DNA of 64,000 bases, taken from assembly GCF_945859705.1 (NCBI RefSeq), contig NC_079135.1, forward strand, positions 23,314,501 to 23,378,500. The letters run 5' to 3'. Position numbers and translations under genes: made by a program. This stretch comes from Episyrphus balteatus. Taxonomy: Eukaryota > Arthropoda > Insecta > Diptera > Syrphidae. Shown in pieces: positions 57,874-64,000 of this stretch. Within the stretch, counting starts at the first letter, position 1. The number at the start of each line of letters is the position of its first letter. The notes beneath the pieces were generated by a model. It did no database searches. It had not been told where the DNA came from and saw only the letters and a list, made by a program, of their open reading frames with translations.

Positions 57874-58489
57874 ATATGTACCTCGAAATTTAAAACTTTT
57901 TCTCATATTTCATTCCAATAAGCTCCAAAAACAAATCCCTTGTTTGTATCTACTATCATCAGCTTCAGCATTTGTTGAATGGCAATACTACCCCTTTAAC
58001 ATAATGCACATGCACTATGCAAAATGCAGTGCATATTGCACCCTTTTCAAAAAAAAAAAAAAAAAAAATTGTAAAAAAAAGATTGACAATCGGACAGACG
58101 AAAGAGGCAGCATAAGTCGCATATGACCTATGCTGCCATCACCGTACGTACGGTCTCTCTTCGTCATTATCGTCATCGTCATTTTCATCGTCATCGTTGA
58201 GTTTTTAAGCCTGTGATGAGTGAAACTAAATAAAGAACAAATATAAAGTGAAAAAATAAAAAAAGAAAAATTATAAAAGAAAAATAAAAAAATAAAAAAA
58301 AAAAATACCCACCCGGATAGGCCGGGTCGGGAAAAACTATAACAGAAGTTCCACTCAGTAATTCGGAAAAATTATACTCATAGTGCACAGTGCATTTTTG
58401 AAAAATAAAAGTGCCCGAGTGGAATGAGAACTTCGTCAGGAAAAGTGTGGACGAGGAGGGTTGGTTTGCTGGCTTTTCTTGCTTTATGA
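57874..58489. promoter_or_regulatory. Region upstream of the 59134 exon, weak promoter-like signals
   Basis: Contains a 14-bp perfect palindrome ACCGTACGTACGGT (58141-58154), TATAAAAG near 58273 in an A-rich tract, and a TCAGT initiator-like site at 58355-58359. None is strong alone and no DPE is evident. The 118-aa and 133-aa frames on opposite strands here run through poly-A and microsatellites and are not convincing genes. Confidence 0.25.
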
Positions 58490-59133
58490 TGACGACCGAC
58501 TGACGACGACGACGACGACGATGAGTTGCCTTTGCACCGCACTGTTGCTGCAGGGGGATTGAGTGAACAGTGAACACCACAGCCAGCACCACTGTGTTAT
58601 GTCCATATGAACTGAAAAGTGCCTCAGCCTATGCCTGTGCTGATGAGTTTTATGTTGAACGTTGGTCTTGGGTATATTATAGAAAACCAAACCGAAACAA
58701 CAACAACAAAAAAGAGCGATACGAAAACGATTGTCGACAATGTGGATTGTTGCGATGAAAACATTTCGTGTCCGATGCTTGATGTGATCGTACGGTTCCG
58801 TAAAACGCCGCTCTCTTTTTGTACCCTCTCGAAATTCAATCCCAATTCGATAAAATTTTCAAAATATTTTTTTTTTGTTACGAAAATAAACAAAGTTTTT
58901 CAAAAAATATTTCGATAACAACAAACGAAAAAGTGAAGTGATACATAAAATTTAAACGAGATTTGTCAGCAACTGTCATATATTTGTGCTGAATTAGAAG
59001 AAAAGTATTTGCTTTGTTTCTTTGGTGATCTTTGAAAGTGAGATATTTTTAAGAGTTCTGATAAAATTGTTTGATAACGAAAGAAGTGTGTGTTCTAAGA
59101 GATAAAAAGAAACAAAATAAAAACAAACAAAAA
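58490..59133 (+). other. Probable 5' untranslated leader
   Basis: Relatively GC-rich, non-repetitive sequence with a (GAC)6-type tract (58501-58521) and CAACAACAACA, leading to the A-rich context AAACAAACAAAAAATGG typical of fly translation starts. Upstream ATGs (58570, 58619) open frames of 62 and 99 codons. Either these are upstream ORFs or transcription starts downstream of them. The leader's 5' end is unknown. Confidence 0.35.
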
Positions 59134-59223
59134 ATGGGTCGACAATTTGAATATAACCGATTCAGCAACGATGAGGATATCAAACAGGAAGTTGGTGGTG
59201 CCAGTGATTGTAAACAAAAAGAG
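59134..59223 (+). CDS. Candidate first coding exon, product unknown
   Basis: The ATG at 59134 sits in ACAAAAAATGG, a strong insect initiation context. Thirty codons follow, beginning MGRQFEYNRF and rich in Asp, Glu, Lys and Gln, without low-complexity runs. The exon ends at AAAGAG|GTAGGT, a good splice donor in phase 0, and reading through meets TGA at 59236, as expected for an intron. The hydrophilic N-terminus suggests a cytosolic tail or cytoplasmic protein with no signal peptide. I do not recognise the family. Its neighbours are the leader upstream and, downstream in the presumed first intron, family C and family A repeats. Alternative: a chance short frame. Confidence 0.5.
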
Positions 59224-59755
59224 GTAGGTTATGTTTGAGAAATTTGGACTTTATAAGATTAGGTGTTTTTAGTTGAATGAAGTGCCAATAGTTCTTGAAG
59301 AGATTAGATTAAATGTGACAGGATACAAGCATGTCCTTAAGCTGATTTGTGGGTGAATAAGATTTGAAAATATTTGATGAGTCAACATAAGAACGAAGGG
59401 GAAATAATACAGGCTTTAAGTACCTACTTCTCGATATTTAATGACTAATTAGAATTCTTAATGATTGTTTAATGATTAAAAGATGATCATATTAAATACT
59501 CTAGGATTACTAACGGCAAATATTTCATTCTTTCAAGAAACTATATCAAGTTTTAAATAACTTAAATTTAGACGTTATGAAAAGAGTAAATTTATGTTAT
59601 TATTTTGACCTAAATATTTGACTGCTTTCAAAACAATAAAATACTAACTGGGAGCACTTGTTGTTTTATTCAAAAGGTTTAATAACAAGGAATCGATAGT
59701 TAAACAACAAAAACCAAGTGACCATCATCGAAACGTCAGTGAAAGAGAGCTATAA
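59224..59755 (+). other. Presumed intron 1, start
   Basis: Begins GTAGGTTATG after the 59134-59223 exon and holds no further exon that I can see. The rest of the window, with its repeats, would also be intronic if that exon is real. Confidence 0.4.
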
Positions 59756-60914
59756 CACTGGTCTGCAAGGAAATCTTCCTTTAAATAAAACTATACTTTT
59801 CTAAAGGATTGACCTAGCACGTCACGTTTTTAAAATATTCCCGTTAGAAAATCTCAAAAATCCATTTTTTTGCTGTTTTCGAAGAAATATTTTGGCATAA
59901 TGTAATCTTTTTCAATTGAATTTGATACGGTTTATGGAAGAACTTATTTTCTTTCAAACTCAATTTCAATCTTCTCAATATCTCTTTTCTTCTCCGAGAT
60001 ATCTTAATTTAAGTAAGTTTAGAAGGTTTGGCATATCTTACCATAAAGAAACTGATCTCTAAAAATTAATATATCTTTCTCTCTAGAACAAAAGTATACT
60101 TTTCTAATGGACTTTAGTGTGCTGATTTTGAATCCGAGCTCAAAAAATTTCGGCCAGCTCTGGTTTTTGAGATATAGTAGTTTTTTTGAGATTTTCTTAA
60201 AAAAAAAAACTTGATTTTGTGATACTTTAATGCAAATATCTTAAAATCCTGATGTGATAGAATTTTTTTGACTTCGGATTCTAACTCAGCATATCAAAAA
60301 CTATAAGAAAAGTGTACTATTGTTTCTAGGAGAAACAAATCTGAAGCTTTACAAGGCAGTTTATCGAATAGTTTATTAAAAATAAGATATTTCTAAATAG
60401 AAAAATAGTACGTATATAAAATTACAAAACACGTAAAAATTTTGTTTAATGTTTTTTAGTTTGGTTTTCTTCACATATTTGACTTTTTAAATATAATGGG
60501 CATTGATATTTTACATTTTCCTTAATTAAGGTGCTTTTGTTCATGTAGGATTTACTAAAAAGCGAAGGATTTCGAAATGTCTGCTTTTATTGTCAATCAG
60601 TATTTTAAAAAATGAGTAAACATGAATCTAAAAGAACATATTTGAAGTCAATCGATGGGTTATATTATGAAGAATAAGTCCTCCAAATTTGAGCTCAATG
60701 CGACAAATAGTTTTAATTATATACAAGTTCAAATGAATCTAAAAAAGGGATTTTTTTTAGAAACTACTCACATTTTTCAAAAATCATATTTACAAAAATG
60801 GTACCTGATAGAATTTTTCTGATACCAGATTTAGATTCAGAAAAGTCTATAATCTTTCATAATATCAAAAAATTATTTGAAGGAGAAAAAAAAGTTAAAT
60901 TTTGCAGACCAGTG
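59756..60914. mobile_element. Family C element (TAA target)
   Basis: Perfect 13-bp inverted ends CACTGGTCTGCAA (59756) and TTGCAGACCAGTG (ends 60914) are flanked by TAA (59753-59755, 60915-60917). Interior motifs ACTATACTTTTCTAAAGGAT, CCGTTAGAAAATCTCAAAAA, CTCCGAGATATCTTAA and GTGTGCTGATTTTGAATCCG match the 53671 element. It is larger, with two related inner segments. No transposase frame is visible. Confidence 0.82.
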
Positions 60915-61089
60915 TAATTTATCGTAATACTCTAGATTTTTATATGGTAGGAATATAATTCATTTTCGGATACCTACACATTTAAGCTTGTTTGTGTTGT
61001 AGTAACTTTTGAGCGATGTTACTGAAGAAAAATATATTCTAATATAGCATTGATTAAGTTGAGACAATATGGTCACTAGTAATACAAAA

Positions 61090-61680
61090 TTCCGGTAGAG
61101 GACGCAGTCGAAAAAGTTTTTGAAAACCCACATAAGCGTTTGGAAGATCATGTTCATACACAAATTCCTTCTTTTATGACCAAAAATAATGGTATCTATG
61201 TTATATTACGATTTCGGAATAGCTTAATTTTCTCGAAAACAGCTCCAACGAGTTTAAACAAATTTATGATGAAACATTTTTTTATCTCCCTAACTTAAAG
61301 TTCAGTTCCAACGATTTTATAACATTGGTAAACAAAATTTCAAAAAAATAGTTTTTGAATTTTTACATTGATTGTTTTAAATTTTTTTGCTTTAGTTTTT
61401 TGATTAATAAACTGCTAAAAAAAGGTACATCAACTTAATTTTTTTAATAAAAATTTAAAATTAAAAAAAATAGTTTTAACTATTTTAAGTTTTTTAACTA
61501 ACTCCAATATACACGGTTTCTTTTTACTGCCTCTGAAATATTTCGTCAGATACCTAGTTTACAGGTAGGGGACAAAAGAGATTCTTTCAACGCTACCTCA
61601 TTTGTTGTGTTGTGATAAGTAGGTATGATGTTGTGAAGGAACAGATGAACATACATACTAACCCTTCTTAAATGGAATAA
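61090..61680 (+). mobile_element. Family A fragment, degraded
   Basis: TTTATGACCAAAAATAATGG, TATCTATGTTATATTACGAT, CTCGAAAACAGCTCCAACGA and later AT-rich segments follow the family A middle. It ends against an inverted copy at 61684. Confidence 0.5.
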
Positions 61681-61683
61681 AAA

Positions 61684-62403
61684 AATAAAATGCACGACTG
61701 GGTCGCACGTACTTGCTCTTGTAGTTCAAAGCATCTTTATCTTAAATATCTATTGGAAATTTAAGATTTTGTGAAGAAAAAAAAAATAAAAACAAAAAAA
61801 AAAAATCGAAAGTTAAAAAAGTTCACTTTTTTAAAAAAATTTTGAAAAAATTTTTTTTTAATTTTTTATTACATTTTACACTTCAATACCTATGATGTCT
61901 GTAAATTTTGAAAAAATTGACTTATGCTTTGATGAAATATATGAACTTAAAAAACATGTCAATTTTTGAAAAACGGCAACGCCATATTTCCGCTCTTGGC
62001 ATTTTTTGAGAAAAACTAAAAACGCAGTTTTGTTGGAATCAATAAGAGTACTGCGCACACCAAATTTAAACGAAATCGTTAGAGCCGTTTTTGAGAAATT
62101 TGAAATACCTCGAAAACGTTATATGGGAGATATGCGTTAAATTGGAGATATTAAAAAAATAAAAAAAACGAACCTAGGGAATTACATAAAAATAATCTGT
62201 ACCAAGTTTCAAGCAAATCCATCCACCCGTTTAGGCCCTAGCTCGATGTACAGATGGACGCACAGACGCACAGACGCACAGACCGACGGACGGCATGACG
62301 AAAACCACTTTTTTGATCTTCTCCATCATCGTAATGTTGGTTTTGATTAAAACCTCGATTTTTTTTTTCTACACGAAACCAATACTTGCCCTATAGAGCA
62401 AGT
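61684..62403 (-). mobile_element. Family A copy, variant with GTGCGTCT tract
   Basis: Inverted: begins AATAAAATGCACGACTGGGT and reaches the ACTTGC end at about 62402. The usual GTCT tract is replaced by three units of ACAGACGC on the plus strand (62262-62285), then GACCGACGGACGG. The 5' half carries GTTAGAGCCGTTTTTGAGAA and CCAAGTTTCAAGCAAATCCA. It is a diverged subfamily, shortened in the middle. Confidence 0.82.
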
Positions 62404-62591
62404 AATAAAATGCACGACTGCGGTCGCACGTACCTGCTCTTATGCTAAAAGTAACTCTAATGTTAAAGCTTTTAATTCAAGAAAAACCGTTTTAAACTAT
62501 GATTTACAAAAAACCAAGTATGCCATTTTATTACTTGCATAAAAAGGTATTTTTACCGACTTCCAAAAAGGAGGAGGTATTCAATTCGTCT

Positions 62592-62636
<45 letters not shown>

Positions 62637-63544
62637 GTTACCGCATAACTTTGGACTGAGTGAATCAATTTTGATAATTCTTTTTGTATTGGAAAGCTGG
62701 TGGCTGCAGTTTCATTTCAATTTCGTTCACTTTTAGCCATAGGAACTATTTTAAAAACAAAAAAACCCAGTTTTGATCCATGGAAGTCGGTTTTGTTTTT
62801 TTGCTAAAAATGATTATTAGAAAAAAATTTTCCAAAATCGTTAGAGCCGTTTTTTTAAAAAATAATTTTTTATATATAAAATATTTCTAACATTTTTGAA
62901 AAAAAAAGTTGGTATGCCATTTTAAAGAAATAATTAATTAACACATAAAAACGAAATTTCAAAATTTTTCACCAACCCGTTTTCAAAAAATTGATTTTTC
63001 AAAAAAAAATTTTGAAATATTTTTTAAAAATGCACTTTTTGAAAATTTTCTAAAATTTTAATATTACCTTTATCTAAACGTTTTTGTATAATTTAATTTT
63101 TTACGAGATATTACGAAACCAAAAAAGCCGTTCTATGACAGGTACCCGTTAATAACCGTACAAAAAATATTTTTTTTATTTCAAAAGTTGGCTCTTATGT
63201 GTAATACTACACACAAAAATTTTAATCAAAATCGTTAGAGCCGTTTTTGAAATAATTAAACTTTTCTATTTCCGTTATATGGCAGGTACCGTTAGTTTTG
63301 GTCATAAAAAAAAATTTCAATTGCTCCTGTAGGGAATCACCAAAAACTGCTAACTACCAAGTTTGAAGAAAATCATTTCACTCGTTTAGGCTCTAGCTCG
63401 AGGTATATACAGACAGACAGACAGACAGAATTGCCGGACCCACTTTTTATGCATTCTCCATCATCATAATGTCATGTAAAATTGTTATCTCGAGTTCGAT
63501 TTTTTTTACGAATCCTAAACTTGCCCTATAGTACCTATACCGCA
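62404..63544 (-). mobile_element. Family A copy, near full length, with nested insert
   Basis: Inverted: AATAAAATGCACGACTGCGG to CTTGCCCTATAGTACCTATA. It includes the CAGA tract (63408-63428) and both AACGGTACC landmarks in complement. It starts where the previous inverted copy ends (GCAAGTAATAAAATGC junction), so the two sit head to tail. It is interrupted at 62555-62791 by another element. Confidence 0.9.
62555..62791. mobile_element. GGAAGTCGG-ended insert with 38-nt poly-T
   Basis: Ends ACCGACTTCC and GGAAGTCGGT are perfect 10-bp inverted repeats. Family A sequence is broken between GGTATTTTT and TTAGAAAAAAA. The interior has CAAAAAGGAGGAGGTATTCA, 38 T in a row (62593-62630) and ATGTTTGTTACCGCATAACT. 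From memory, this closely resembles a short repeat very abundant in moths and butterflies. That is not checked here. The right boundary may extend to about 62810. Confidence 0.75.
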
Positions 63545-64000
63545 CCAACACAGCTACAACTCCCCCTGAAATTTAATATTTGTCTGCCAAGAAATTGCCG
63601 TGCAAATGATTTTTGACATTAAAAAGCGTAAAATGCACCACTGTGTGACGCCTCAATAAACGAACAGGAAAGTTTTGCAAATATGTAAGTTGTAAGTATG
63701 TTTTCTATGAGTGAAGCAGTTTACGTTATATAATAGAATAATTCTTTTAAAAAATTGGAGGAGATGTTTCATCTTGCCATATTTTTCCTCATAACGCTTC
63801 ATTTAGTCCTTAAATAAAAAAAAATTCGAAACTTGTCGCATAAAAATTGTTTAAAAATAAAATTTTTATTCGTAGTGATTGCATGACGAATTTCGTCACG
63901 GAAATTGAAAAAACGCTTTTTTTTGTACTCTTTTTAATTTCAGTTTAGTAAAATCTAGACAGATATTATTGTGAAAGACGAAAATTAATTATTTTTGCCT
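63545..64000. other. No gene seen
   Basis: Mixed AT-rich sequence after the last family A copy, without repeat match, exon or promoter signal. Confidence 0.5.

Noticed and set aside
58191..58918. Overlapping frames of 62-133 aa on both strands before the 59134 ATG
   Set aside because: They depend on poly-A/T and GAC microsatellites and overlap each other. At most they are upstream ORFs in a leader.

Overview
The window is eukaryotic, AT-rich and gene-poor. It has no bacterial-style operon, no rRNA and no complete protein gene that I can recognise. The signals point to an insect, most likely a fly with a large genome. They are fly-like leader sequence (CAACAACA, CGACGACGA and CAAAAATG contexts), a TATA/Inr core promoter with insect spacing, and many terminal-inverted-repeat DNA transposon remnants carrying a GTCT microsatellite of the Drosophila mini-me/DINE type. 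The species is inferred, not shown.

Most of the sequence is explained by repeats. Family A is about 0.9-1.1 kb, runs from ACTTGC to GTCGTGCATTTTATT, and carries a GTCT tract. Copies or fragments lie at 692, 3252, 13617(-), 18480, 27085/28186, 32490(-), 34524, 41570, 55105, 61090, 61684(-) and 62404(-). Family B is about 1.6 kb with TGACGTGATAACGTC-like ends; copies lie at 7845, 13761, 18674(-) and 34227(-). Family D is a monomer of about 300 bp, single at 15535 and 20320(-) and in tandem at 23545-24780. hAT-like elements with perfect 8-bp target duplications lie at 9535-11123 and 42098-43257. Foldback (almost wholly palindromic) elements lie at 27108-28185 (TA target), 29344-32458 (TAA target, 1,237-bp arms identical by eye), 53671-54295 (TTA target) and 56764-57865 (8-bp target). 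Nesting gives a relative chronology: A inserted into B at 34.5 kb, a TA foldback into A at 27.1 kb, and a GGAAGTCGG-ended element into A at 62.6 kb.

Three tandem-repeat systems stand out. A heptamer array (ACAATTT, 37600-37863) runs directly into an 11-mer array (GAAATTGAATT, about 90 copies, to 38850). The same 11-mer recurs at 40880-41224 between two 60-bp direct repeats. From 45.94 to 51.34 kb there are two degenerate arrays built on GCTTACAAAAA, in opposite orientation around about 1.4 kb of ordinary sequence. This looks like a giant Foldback-type element or a mirrored satellite, and it is the best candidate here for something undescribed.

Genes are limited to two possible first exons near the right side. 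One is a TATA/Inr promoter with a short exon at 53029-53147. The other is a 5' leader plus a 30-codon first coding exon at 59134-59223, ending at a clean splice donor. If the second is real, everything to its right is its first intron. The remaining stretches (roughly 1.7-3.2, 5-7.7, 11.1-13.6, 16-18.4, 21.2-23.5, 24.9-26.3, 33-34.2, 36.1-37.6, 38.9-40.6, 43.3-45.9 and 51.4-53 kb) look like unique intergenic or intronic DNA in which I see no convincing exon.
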